Shown piece after piece: positions 55,386 to 63,766 of a stretch of DNA of 64,000 nucleotides; within the stretch, counting starts at the first letter, position 1, and every line of letters begins with the position of its first letter. This DNA is from an uncultured Caryophanales bacterium (GTDB lineage Bacteria; Bacillota_I; Bacilli_A; RFN20; CAG-288). Below the pieces are notes generated by a model, which did not search any database, was not told the DNA's origin, and saw only the letters and a list, made by a program, of their open reading frames with translations. The stretch is taken from contig CAJMBK010000008.1 of the NCBI GenBank assembly GCA_905211645.1, positions 1-64,000 of the forward strand. Direction: 5' to 3'. Position numbers and translations under genes: made by a program.

Positions 55386-55967
55386 TTACTTATCTTCTTC
55401 GTCGTGACAGCAATCACCTTCACAACAAGTGTGACTATGTGGTTTTGGTTTAGCAAATAAGCTATCGAATTGACCTAATAAACTATCAACCTTTTCATCA
55501 TCTGCATTTTCAGATTCTTCTAAAAGTGAATTGATTTGTTTAACAAATGGTGATTCTTCTTCCTCTTGAGGATCGACAGGATTATCTTCACCATCAAGTA
55601 ATGATGTCTCTGCTTTAACCATATTTGCAGGAGTTAAATAAAGTGGGTAATCATCATCGATTGAAAGATGTTCTTCATCGAAATATTTAACTCTGATAAG
55701 TGAGTTAATAGCAATTTCTTTCAACTTCTTTTGTAAATATTTGATGACATTTGGCATCAAATTTTTATATTTATTTGATGCGTCGATTTCACAGTTGATG
55801 TAGTAGGAAGTTTGTTCTTGACCATCATGAATAAAGAAACTTTCTGCGGCGATAAAGTTTAAATCTTTGTCTTCAATTTCCAATAAATTGACTAAATCTT
55901 TATGAATTTTCTTTGTGAAATCAGCGATGAGATAAATATCTTGACCTAAGAATTTAATTGTAACCAT
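55386..55967 (-). CDS. Unknown protein with acidic linker and Cys/His C-terminal tail
   Basis: 193 aa. Residues 1-110 look like a mixed alpha/beta domain, then an acidic region (EEEESP near 138; SEENADDE) and a tail with HSHTCCEGDCCHDEEDK. The closing H-x-H-x-C-C-x3-C-C-H pattern could bind metal, as does the tail on L28. No family recognised. It lies 13 nt after priA with an SD (GGAGG) and its own terminator. Confidence 0.6.
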   Translation of the reverse strand: MVTIKFLGQDIYLIADFTKKIHKDLVNLLEIEDKDLNFIAAESFFIHDGQEQTSYYINCEIDASNKYKNLMPNVIKYLQKKLKEIAINSLIRVKYFDEEHLSIDDDYPLYLTPANMVKAETSLLDGEDNPVDPQEEEESPFVKQINSLLEESENADDEKVDSLLGQFDSLFAKPKPHSHTCCEGDCCHDEEDK

Positions 55968-55980
55968 ATTGCCTCCTTTT

Positions 55981-58179
55981 CTATATGCTTACTGGATCCA
56001 TATCCAACAACATTTTGGTATTATATGAAATTTTTATACTTTTCAACTTGTCTAAGCAACTAGAAATTTTATCAAATTCCTTATATTTAATTAAGATGTT
56101 AATGATATATTTTCCACCTTCTCGTGAAATGTATGGGATATTTGGCCCGTAGATATTTGCAAAATCACTGATGTGATTAACTAAAAATCTTTTAATTAAC
56201 AAACTGTCATTAAACACTGAGCGAGAGTTGGTGTTTTTTAAACGAATTAAAATTTGTTTTGAATATGGTGGATCAAAAATCTGCTTTCTTTGTTTGAACT
56301 GCTCTTCAAAGAAGTGCTCGTAGTCGTTAGTTAGGGCATATTTAAACAAATTGAATTCTTTGTTGTAGGTTTGAATAAGTAATGTTCCTCCTTTGGAAAG
56401 TTTATCTCCAATATTGACAATATTCTGGTAGATGATTTCCTCTGAGTTGTAGAAAGGAATAGATAAACCTAAATCTGCATTGATAAAAGCAATTAAACCA
56501 ACATTTTTGTAGTTAGGAACATTTAAAACTGCATTTGTAGCAACTAAAATATTGAACTTATTCTCATTAAAACCGTAGATAAGTTTTTTCACTTCGTTAT
56601 CTTTCATATCCGCAGTCAAAGTTTGAATGGAATAATTTGGTCTTAATCTATTCAAATCTTCAACAGTTTTGTCCATACCAAAACCAATTTGTTCGAAGTC
56701 TTGTGAAAAACATTTCTTGCATGTCACTTCCATTGGACTTAGATAAGTATGGCAGTGATTGCAGTAATATTTATCACCTTTTTTGTAATAAATAAGTGGT
56801 GAATTACAAGTTTCACATTTCAAAACAGTTCCACATTCTGAGCACTCACTAAGTGAGGAATAACCTTTTCTATTTTCAACTAAGATTACTTGTTTATTTC
56901 GTTTGATGGTTTCATCAATTTTAGCAAGTAATGTTTGTGAGAAAGTTGAAAATCCTTCAACTTGTTCATTTGGTGAAGTCATATCAATAACTAAAGAAGA
57001 TGAACTTTCCTTCAATTTCATTGCGAAATCCCCAATCTTTTTAGTTTTTGCATATGCATAAAGTTCAATTGTAGGTGCCTTAGAAAGTAAGAATAACTTA
57101 CAGTTTTCTTCATATTTAACTTTCTTCATGAAAACATCCAAATATCTATATGTAGGAGCACCATCTCGTTTATAAGCAGAAACATCTTCAGCACTTAAAA
57201 CTAAGATTGTTCTTAAATTTTTAATGTTTAAAAAGGTACCTATTTGAGTAGCGATAACAATGCTCTTCTCTTTATTTTTGATTTCTTCATAAGTTTGATA
57301 AATCTCAGTATCACTCATGGAAGAATGATAGATATCAACATCATCAAAGTAATTATTAAAGACTGAATAAATGTAATTTAAATAACCTAAACTAGGAACA
57401 ATAATAAGTGTCGATTGTGATATAGAATAATTTCCTTTAGCCATATCAAGCATTAAAGAAATAGACTTATTTAACGACAAAAAGCTGACTAAATTAATGT
57501 TCTTATCGGTTTGAATTAGTTTGTTTTTCAATGTAACTAACTCACAACTTTCATCTTTAGAAAAGTCTAATTCATACAATTTCTTGTCGTTTAAAACTAC
57601 TCTTTCAACAACTTTAAGATAATTTCTTTGGACTAAAAATTGAGCATATACTCTATCTTTATAAGAGTTCGCTAAAACATCTTCAGTTTTAACTTTATTT
57701 ATCAGATCCAACTGTTTTTCACTCAACAAAGAATAGTCATTATTCCCACCTAACTCTAAGTAAGAAATCTTTCTACCTTTTGTATGATTCAAAGCAGACT
57801 TTTTAACCTTCATAACTGGAGGAAACATGGTAGAAATTACGGTAGCAAGTGAAGTTTTGTAGTAATTGGATAAATTTTTAGCAAAGTCCATCATGTTTTC
57901 GGTCATGATAGGATCTTCATCTAAAACTTTAATGATATCTTTAAGTTTGAATCCTTTTAGATTTTCATATTCTTCTCTGGATAAATTAGTTTCATAAACA
58001 TCGATAACAAGTCCTACTTCAAAATTCTTTTCATTCAATTTGGCATCCTTTTTAACTTGACCAAATTGAACATAAACTCTTTGACCAGACTTACAAGAAA
58101 TATTTTCATCACAAAAGTAAGTGAATCCTTCACTATCCATTTGAATATTTCTATCGACAATAACCGTAACTAATTTCAT
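55981..58179 (-). CDS. priA: PriA-like primosomal protein without helicase motifs
   Basis: 732 aa, N-terminal DNA-binding domain, helicase core, zinc region with eight cysteines (C446, C449 and on to about 491) and PriA-like C-terminus ending DMDPV. All helicase motifs are lost: Walker A (GVTGSGKT) is SFLSLNKS (232-239), DEEH is SAED (329-332), SATP is SKAP, and the AGRAGR motif is gone. The ATPase is therefore dead. Similar helicase-less PriA is known in Actinobacteria. Probably a replication-restart scaffold that loads DnaB/DnaD factors without unwinding. Confidence 0.85.
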   Translation of the reverse strand: MKLVTVIVDRNIQMDSEGFTYFCDENISCKSGQRVYVQFGQVKKDAKLNEKNFEVGLVIDVYETNLSREEYENLKGFKLKDIIKVLDEDPIMTENMMDFAKNLSNYYKTSLATVISTMFPPVMKVKKSALNHTKGRKISYLELGGNNDYSLLSEKQLDLINKVKTEDVLANSYKDRVYAQFLVQRNYLKVVERVVLNDKKLYELDFSKDESCELVTLKNKLIQTDKNINLVSFLSLNKSISLMLDMAKGNYSISQSTLIIVPSLGYLNYIYSVFNNYFDDVDIYHSSMSDTEIYQTYEEIKNKEKSIVIATQIGTFLNIKNLRTILVLSAEDVSAYKRDGAPTYRYLDVFMKKVKYEENCKLFLLSKAPTIELYAYAKTKKIGDFAMKLKESSSSLVIDMTSPNEQVEGFSTFSQTLLAKIDETIKRNKQVILVENRKGYSSLSECSECGTVLKCETCNSPLIYYKKGDKYYCNHCHTYLSPMEVTCKKCFSQDFEQIGFGMDKTVEDLNRLRPNYSIQTLTADMKDNEVKKLIYGFNENKFNILVATNAVLNVPNYKNVGLIAFINADLGLSIPFYNSEEIIYQNIVNIGDKLSKGGTLLIQTYNKEFNLFKYALTNDYEHFFEEQFKQRKQIFDPPYSKQILIRLKNTNSRSVFNDSLLIKRFLVNHISDFANIYGPNIPYISREGGKYIINILIKYKEFDKISSCLDKLKSIKISYNTKMLLDMDPVSI

Positions 58180-58187
58180 ATATTCCT

Positions 58188-58193
58188 ATTATA
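58188..58193 (-). promoter_or_regulatory. -10 box eight nt before ATG of priA
   Basis: On the minus strand TATAAT lies in the T-run of the gmk terminator; 8 nt (AGGAATAT) then separate it from the ATG. AGGAA could serve as a weak SD, so the leaderless call is less certain here. Confidence 0.4.
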
Positions 58194-58198
58194 AAAAA

Positions 58199-58228
58199 GT
58201 TCAAGATAACATTTCATTTATCTTGAAC
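58199..58228 (-). terminator. Terminator of gmk
   Basis: An 11-bp stem gttcaagataa/ttatcttgaac followed by six T on the minus strand. Confidence 0.85.
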
Positions 58229-58229
58229 A

Positions 58230-58814
58230 CTAATCTTCTAATGAATCAATTTTGTCTCTGATAATTTCTTGTATAGCATTTGCTGCTTTTTGAATATCAT
58301 CATTAACTACTGTGAAATCGTACATATTTGCAAGTTTCATCTCTGATTGAGCCTTTTCAAGTCTTTCACGGATAACTTCTTCAGTCTCAGTCTTTCTATT
58401 TCTGATACGATTTTCAAGTTCTTCTAAGCTTGGTGGAACTAAAAAGATTGTAACCATGTGATCATCTTTGTAGTGATCCATAACTTGTTTAGCACCATTA
58501 ATTTCAATCTCTAAGAATACGTTTTTACCTCTATTTAAGAGCTCTAAGACATAATCTTTAGGTGTGCCGTAGTAATTACCAACAAATTGAGTATACTCGA
58601 GGAATCCGTCTTCTTTGATCTTCTCTTTAAATTCTTCTTTGGTAACAAAAAAATAGTCCTTACCATCAATTTCCAAATTTCTAGGTTTTCTAGTTGTCAT
58701 AGAAATTGAATATACAAGGTTTAAACTTAAATCTGCCATAACCAAGCGTCTGACGGTACCTTTACCAACGCCAGAAGGACCAGAAAGGACTATCAAAATT
58801 CCTCTTTTGTTCAT
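58230..58814 (-). CDS. gmk: Guanylate kinase
   Basis: P-loop SGPSGVGKGT, SMTTRKPRNLEIDGKDYFF and YGTPKDYVLELL are canonical. 194 aa is normal. It converts GMP to GDP, needed for nucleotide and (p)ppGpp metabolism. It is the main housekeeping copy; a divergent paralogue lies at 1212-1760. SD AGAGGT. Confidence 0.95.
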   Translation of the reverse strand: MNKRGILIVLSGPSGVGKGTVRRLVMADLSLNLVYSISMTTRKPRNLEIDGKDYFFVTKEEFKEKIKEDGFLEYTQFVGNYYGTPKDYVLELLNRGKNVFLEIEINGAKQVMDHYKDDHMVTIFLVPPSLEELENRIRNRKTETEEVIRERLEKAQSEMKLANMYDFTVVNDDIQKAANAIQEIIRDKIDSLED

Positions 58815-58912
58815 ATTTACCTCTTAGAATAGTAAATATTATAATAATAAAGCTTTGTTTTTGAAAAATATATTTTAAGAAAGAGCTTGCATTTTTTTAG
58901 AAAGGGCTTTAA

Positions 58913-60541
58913 ATGGCATTAGATAATCTAGTTATTGAAAAAATCGTAAATAAATTAAATTCAGAATTATTGAATAGTTATGTCGGTGAAATCATTAAAA
59001 TCAGCCAAAATGACTACTCTTTTCCTTTGCACGCTCTTGAAAGTGAGACTAAAAAACGCACAAATCTCATCATTTCAATGGATAATAAGAATCCTTTGAT
59101 CACTTCAACCGATGAAACATTATACAAAGTTAACGATAACACACCTTTTTTCAATGTTTTAAAGAAAATTAAAGGTACAAAATTAACTAAAATTGAAAAG
59201 TTGAAAGGTGAAAGAATCATCACTTTAACTTTCATGAAAGATAATAGAGGTGATGCCTTAGTTATCGATGATGAAGTTGGCTACAAACTCATCGTTGAAC
59301 TCTTTGGTAATCATCCAAATTTAGTCATGATTTCCATGAAAACAAATCTTATTGTAAATATATATAAGGAAAAAGGAGATTTCTTATCCGAAAATTTCAT
59401 TGGTAAAAATACTCCTTACGTTTACTGTGATGAAAGAAAATTATTCTACGATTGTGAAACCTTAGAAGAATGCCAAACTTACTTATCAAATAAAACCTTT
59501 GAGTATCTTTCAAACTATGTAAATAGCTCAAATAAGTGCTTAAAAGAAGTACAAGATGAAATTTTTAACTCAAAAGTTCTTTATATCATCAAAAACTCAA
59601 TCCAACCATATCATTTTGGAATCGAAACAGCTATTCCAATTGAAATTGATGACCTTTTCAAATACTTCAATGCCAATCAGAAGCAAGTTGCCGAGTCTTT
59701 GAAAGAAGAAAAACTCAAAAAAGAGCTTGTAAGATTGAATAAAACAATACACAAGAAGATTAAAAATCTTCAGGAAGACTTGGAAAAAGCAAAGAAAAAC
59801 ATCATTTTTAAAGATTACGGTATCTTACTTTTGAATAATCAAGAGCTCTACAAACCAAATATGGAGCAGATTACTCTTGAAAATCAAACTATCAAATTGG
59901 ATCCAAATTTAAGTGCGGTTGAGAATGCTTCAGCATACTTTAAAAAGTATCATAAAGCCAAACAAGCACTAATTATTTTGACTGAACTTATCGCAAAAAC
60001 TGAAGATGAAGTTAGTTATTTAGATAACAAACTTCTTAATTTTGATAAAGCTACTCCACGTGATTTAATGGAATTAAAGGAAGAACTTGTCTTAACAGGT
60101 TACTTAAAATCCACCAAGAAAAATACCAAAGGTAAGAAATCTAAAAAGCCAAACACCAATATCAAAGTCTACAAACCACATCAATTAGATACAGACTTTG
60201 GCACAATTCTTTTTGGTATGAACGATTTACAAAACGAATCTTTAACGTTCAAAATAGCAAATAAAGAAGATATTTTTGTTCATATCAAAGATTATCCAGG
60301 TGCACATATTTTAATTAGAAGAGTAGATTATAACAAGAATAGCAAAAACATCTTAGAACTCGCAGGCAAAATTGCTTTATTCTTATCCAATGTATCATCA
60401 GGCGAAATTCAATACTGTCAAATTACCAAAGTTAAAAAGAGAAACGTAAAATTAGGTCTTGTTACTTTAAGAGAATATCAAACATTTTTCACTAAACTTG
60501 ACGATAAAGATTTACTCTATTTCAAGAAAGCAATTAAGTAA
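58913..60541 (+). CDS. rqcH: Ribosome quality-control factor RqcH (NFACT family)
   Basis: Start MALDNLVIEKIVNKLN is typical. It has the NFACT-N domain, a long coiled coil (about 265-300 and 345-380) and the NFACT-R domain with HIKDYPGAHILIR, which recognises the peptidyl-tRNA/50S complex and adds C-terminal alanine tails to stalled peptides. 542 aa is normal. Formerly FbpA/YloA. SD GAAAGGG. Confidence 0.93.
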   Translation: MALDNLVIEKIVNKLNSELLNSYVGEIIKISQNDYSFPLHALESETKKRTNLIISMDNKNPLITSTDETLYKVNDNTPFFNVLKKIKGTKLTKIEKLKGERIITLTFMKDNRGDALVIDDEVGYKLIVELFGNHPNLVMISMKTNLIVNIYKEKGDFLSENFIGKNTPYVYCDERKLFYDCETLEECQTYLSNKTFEYLSNYVNSSNKCLKEVQDEIFNSKVLYIIKNSIQPYHFGIETAIPIEIDDLFKYFNANQKQVAESLKEEKLKKELVRLNKTIHKKIKNLQEDLEKAKKNIIFKDYGILLLNNQELYKPNMEQITLENQTIKLDPNLSAVENASAYFKKYHKAKQALIILTELIAKTEDEVSYLDNKLLNFDKATPRDLMELKEELVLTGYLKSTKKNTKGKKSKKPNTNIKVYKPHQLDTDFGTILFGMNDLQNESLTFKIANKEDIFVHIKDYPGAHILIRRVDYNKNSKNILELAGKIALFLSNVSSGEIQYCQITKVKKRNVKLGLVTLREYQTFFTKLDDKDLLYFKKAIK

Positions 60542-60597
60542 TTAAAACCAATCAGAAAACTTACATTTTTTGTTGAAAGTCCATATTTATAAAAAAC

Positions 60598-60626
60598 TTG
60601 CTAAGAAAGTTTTTGTATTATATAAT
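60598..60626 (+). promoter_or_regulatory. Promoter of tRNA-Thr
   Basis: TTGCTA (60598-60603), 17-nt spacer, TATAAT (60621-60626), 13 nt before the tRNA. The tRNA ends in a T-run that may stop transcription. Confidence 0.65.
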
Positions 60627-60639
60627 TATTGAGCATTTT

Positions 60640-60710
60640 GCCTTGTTAGTTAAGTGGTATAACGGATCCATGGTAAGGATCAATCGCTAGTTCGATTCTG
60701 GCACGAGGCA
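60640..60710 (+). tRNA. tRNA-Thr (GGU)
   Basis: Acceptor GCCTTGT/ACGAGGC, anticodon stem GATCC/GGATC with loop atggtaa, T-stem GCTAG/CTGGC, discriminator A, no CCA. This is the only gene in the 314-bp gap 60542-60855, which also carries its promoter and the A/T-rich promoter region of the next CDS. Confidence 0.88.
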
Positions 60711-60855
60711 TTTTTTTAATATCAATTTGTACGATATTAAAAAGTGAATGCTAATTTATTTATCTTAATTAATTTATTAATTATTCGTTTTGTTATAATT
60801 AATGAGTATTTAAACAAAACATTAAATATATCTATTTTTTGTTGAGGTGTTTTAG

Positions 60856-61533
60856 ATGTCAGATAAGAAGAAAAAACAAGAAACCGGTGTTGAAAGCGTC
60901 ACTGCTACACCTTATGGTGAAGCAACAGTCAATAAGAGCAGTAACACCATCAAAAATAAATTTAGAATCTTCTGGAGATGGTTCAAAGAAGATGCAACCT
61001 GGCTCCAAGTCTTACTTATTATTCTCGTAATTTTCGGTGTATTTATCGGTGTTTCATATTCAATTCCAGCAATTAAGAATGCAATTGAACAAGGTAAAGT
61101 ATCAACTTTCTATAAAGATCATCAAATTACATATGCTGAACTTGAAGAAAAGAGAAAATCAGAAGAACAATTCACTGTCTTCTTCTATGGTGAAAATTGT
61201 ACTCACTGTGAAACTGTTCAAAACGGTGTTGAAGAATACTACACTGATTTAGGTAAAGATAATGTTGTCTACACCATCAATATTGAAGATAAAGACTACA
61301 TCACACAAGAACAAATCACATTCTTACACGATGAATTAGCAGTTGTCTACGATACTCAAGATCCTGAATATATTTCCTCAGAATACAAGAGCTTCACAGA
61401 TGCTTCATCAACTGGTATCCCAACTCCTACAATTGTTATCTACAGAGATGGTACTCCAATTAGAGTTGTTTTAGGTATCGATGAATCTAACCCTGTTAAA
61501 TATTTATCTGATACTTTCTACGATAATTTATAA
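60856..61533 (+). CDS. Membrane-anchored thioredoxin-like protein
   Basis: A transmembrane helix (about 53-75) follows a charged N-terminal segment and places a thioredoxin fold outside. The active site is ENCTHCETV (CxxC), and GIPTPTIVIY has the cis-Pro. 225 aa. Probably an extracytoplasmic thiol reductase or oxidase; the usual partner (DsbB/CcdA-like) is not in the window. A lipoprotein of the same kind follows. Confidence 0.8.
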   Translation: MSDKKKKQETGVESVTATPYGEATVNKSSNTIKNKFRIFWRWFKEDATWLQVLLIILVIFGVFIGVSYSIPAIKNAIEQGKVSTFYKDHQITYAELEEKRKSEEQFTVFFYGENCTHCETVQNGVEEYYTDLGKDNVVYTINIEDKDYITQEQITFLHDELAVVYDTQDPEYISSEYKSFTDASSTGIPTPTIVIYRDGTPIRVVLGIDESNPVKYLSDTFYDNL

Positions 61534-61557
61534 TTTCTAGTTTAATAATGTCATTTA

Positions 61558-61584
61558 AGCCACTCCAAAAAAGTGGCTTTTTTG
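61558..61584 (+). terminator. Terminator of the first thioredoxin-like gene
   Basis: A 7-bp stem agccact/agtggct followed by six T. Confidence 0.85.
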
Positions 61585-61590
61585 TATAAT
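61585..61590 (+). promoter_or_regulatory. -10 box 11 nt before ATG
   Basis: TATAAT is 11 nt upstream of the ATG at 61602 with no SD, predicting a leader of about 5 nt. Confidence 0.5.
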
Positions 61591-61601
61591 TTAAATCGCA
61601 T

Positions 61602-62162
61602 ATGAAAAAAATAAAATACTTAACTTTAACATTTGTTTCTCTTTTTTCTCTTCAAAGTTGTAACATTTACAAACAAAATACTGTTAACTATGAGGAGTAT
61701 CTTACTCATTGTGATAATGACGAAACATTTTTCTTGTCTTTATATGGTACTTCATGCCATGCATGTGAATCAGCTTTAAAAGATGTAACTTCTTATTTCA
61801 AAAATAATCAAGAAGTTCCAGTATATTTCATGGATGCTCAAACTTTATTCCAAACTGGAAATGAAAGCCAAAGAGAAAATATTTACAATACAGTTGTTTC
61901 AGCCTACACAAAAAATGAAGCAAATTATCGCTATAGATACTTCACTTCTGAAATTAGTGAAGTCACTTCTGAAAACTTCAAAGATTATTTCCCAAGTTTA
62001 GTTACACCTACTAACATTCTTTTTAAAGATGGTGAAGCAGTTTCGGTTAGATTTGGTTATTACAATCTTGCTAAAGATGCTACACCAGAAAACCAAACTT
62101 TGGAAGAAAACGGAGTTGCTGAAACATTGGATAACATGCTTAAACAAGCAGGTCTCAAATAA
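61602..62162 (+). CDS. Thioredoxin-like lipoprotein
   Basis: Lipoprotein signal with lipobox LQSC (Cys20), then a thioredoxin fold with SCHACESAL (CxxC) and cis-Pro in LVTPTNILF. 186 aa, anchored outside the membrane. Together with the upstream gene it suggests a small extracytoplasmic disulfide system; each has its own promoter and terminator, so expression can be separate. Confidence 0.8.
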   Translation: MKKIKYLTLTFVSLFSLQSCNIYKQNTVNYEEYLTHCDNDETFFLSLYGTSCHACESALKDVTSYFKNNQEVPVYFMDAQTLFQTGNESQRENIYNTVVSAYTKNEANYRYRYFTSEISEVTSENFKDYFPSLVTPTNILFKDGEAVSVRFGYYNLAKDATPENQTLEENGVAETLDNMLKQAGLK

Positions 62163-62213
62163 AAAACTTTGTCTACCAATCTGATAAACAAAGCCATAAT
62201 TTACAATATAAGT

Positions 62214-62240
62214 AATTCACCTTCGGGTGAATTATTTTTT
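62214..62240 (+). terminator. Terminator of the thioredoxin lipoprotein gene
   Basis: Stem aattcacc/ggtgaatt with a UUCG tetraloop, followed by a T-run (attttttg). Confidence 0.9.
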
Positions 62241-62702
62241 GTTCCAATATTTAATTACGCTCTTAGGAACTAAACTGGAAATATCTGCTCCGTAAAGATG
62301 CAATTCTTTAATTGTTGAAGAAGATAAGAAAGAATATTCTTTACTTGCCATGAAGAAAATGGTTTCGATATTTTTATCGATAAATTCATTTGTTGAGTGA
62401 ACCATAAATTCATATTCGTAATCAGTAACAGCTCTTAATCCTCTAATTAAACAGGTTGCACCAACTTCTTTAGCTTTATCAACAACTAAACCTTCAGTGT
62501 AAGTAACTTCGAAACCATCATAATCTTTGAAAGTTTCTTTAATCATTTCAATTCTTTCTTTCAAAGTGAAAGAATATTTTTTCTGTGTATTATTTGCAAC
62601 ACAGATAATAACTTTATCAAAGATTTTTCTAGCTCTTAAAGCAATTTCAACGTGACCATTTGTGATTGGGTCAAATGAACCCGGATATAAACAAACTTTC
62701 AT
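62232..62702 (-). CDS. coaD: Phosphopantetheine adenylyltransferase
   Basis: YPGSFDPITNGHVEIALRA (nucleotidyl HxGH-type site) and RGLRAVTDYEYEF, plus SSSTIKEL, are diagnostic. 156 aa is typical. It adenylates 4'-phosphopantetheine in CoA synthesis. Downstream of rsmD with 3 nt between, as in Bacillus (ylbF-rsmD-coaD). Confidence 0.95.
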   Translation of the reverse strand: MKVCLYPGSFDPITNGHVEIALRARKIFDKVIICVANNTQKKYSFTLKERIEMIKETFKDYDGFEVTYTEGLVVDKAKEVGATCLIRGLRAVTDYEYEFMVHSTNEFIDKNIETIFFMASKEYSFLSSSTIKELHLYGADISSLVPKSVIKYWNKK

Positions 62703-62705
62703 AAT

Positions 62706-63254
62706 TTACTCCTCAATCAAGCGGTATTTACCTATATATTTTGAACCGTATTTGTAGGTTTTTAATTCAAATCCTTCAATTTCTTCAGGAACTTCTAATG
62801 CTTCAAGAATAACTAAAGCACTTGGATTTAGCATATTATTATCATGAAGATAATGAAGAATATCTTTTGTAATTTTCATTCTGTAAGGTGGATCTAGATA
62901 GACAATATCCAACATTACACCATTATTTTTCATGCTATTTAAGCATTGAATGTAATCCATTTTACTAAGAATAACTTTCTTTTCTTCATCAATTGCTCTG
63001 ACATTGTCTAAAAGAATCTTATAAACATTCCTATCAAGTTCATTCATATAAACTTTTGAGGATCCTCTGGACAACGCTTCTAACCCAACTGCACCAGAAC
63101 CAGCAAATAAATCTAAGAAAACTGAATTTGCTATATCAAAATTAAGAGAAGAAAAGACTGCTTCCCTAATTTTATCCATCGTTGGACGAGTTGTTGTGCT
63201 TGAAGGAATTTTAAGTTGTCTCCTTCTGTATTTACCACCAATAATTCTTAACAT
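62706..63254 (-). CDS. rsmD: 16S rRNA G966-N2 methyltransferase RsmD
   Basis: GGKYRRRQL, DLFAGSGAVGLEALSRG (SAM) and the catalytic DPPYRM. 182 aa is normal. It follows the YlbF-family gene by 4 nt. Confidence 0.95.
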   Translation of the reverse strand: MLRIIGGKYRRRQLKIPSSTTTRPTMDKIREAVFSSLNFDIANSVFLDLFAGSGAVGLEALSRGSSKVYMNELDRNVYKILLDNVRAIDEEKKVILSKMDYIQCLNSMKNNGVMLDIVYLDPPYRMKITKDILHYLHDNNMLNPSALVILEALEVPEEIEGFELKTYKYGSKYIGKYRLIEE

Positions 63255-63258
63255 AAGT

Positions 63259-63627
63259 CTACTTTAATACGGATAATATTTCAGTTTCCAATCTATTTAC
63301 TAAAGATAAAAGTTGTTTCTTAGTTTCGTTATATTTTACAACTATTTCGTCACTGAAATACTCTTTTCTAAGTCGATAATATTCATCTTCCAATTTCTTA
63401 ATTTCGTTCTTTGGCATGAAGCTTTTATACTTTTCAATCTGTTCAGAAATTTCATCTAGATGAGACTTTTTCAATCTTAAATTCACTGAGGAATCTAGTA
63501 TCTTTTCTGCTTCAACAAAATTTTTGTAATAAGGGTGAAGTTTTATATCTTCATAAAGAGTATCAAGCAACTTTTTAAGCTCTTCATCAATAAAACTATC
63601 ACTAACTAAATATGAATTATCAACCAT
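63259..63627 (-). CDS. YlbF/YmcA-family protein
   Basis: 122 aa, all helical, with the layout of the Com_YlbF family (long N-terminal helices, HPYYKNFVEAEKIL). Neighbours rsmD and coaD match the Bacillus ylbF locus. In Bacillus YlbF acts with YmcA and YaaT on RNase Y-dependent mRNA maturation; partners are not in this window. Its -10 lies 6 nt before the ATG with no SD. Confidence 0.75.
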   Translation of the reverse strand: MVDNSYLVSDSFIDEELKKLLDTLYEDIKLHPYYKNFVEAEKILDSSVNLRLKKSHLDEISEQIEKYKSFMPKNEIKKLEDEYYRLRKEYFSDEIVVKYNETKKQLLSLVNRLETEILSVLK

Positions 63628-63633
63628 ATAGAA

Positions 63634-63642
63634 ATTATAACA
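63634..63642 (-). promoter_or_regulatory. Extended -10 six nt before ATG of ylbF-like gene
   Basis: On the minus strand TGTTATAAT is followed by only TTCTAT and the ATG; no SD. A textbook leaderless layout. Confidence 0.6.
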
Positions 63643-63766
63643 TTTCGCATTTTATTAAATTTAGCGTGTAAACTCATATGAATATAATATATTCATATCT
63701 TTTTAAATTTTGTTAAAATATTGTCAACCGATAAATCTAAATAATATTTTGTAAAGGAAAAATAAA

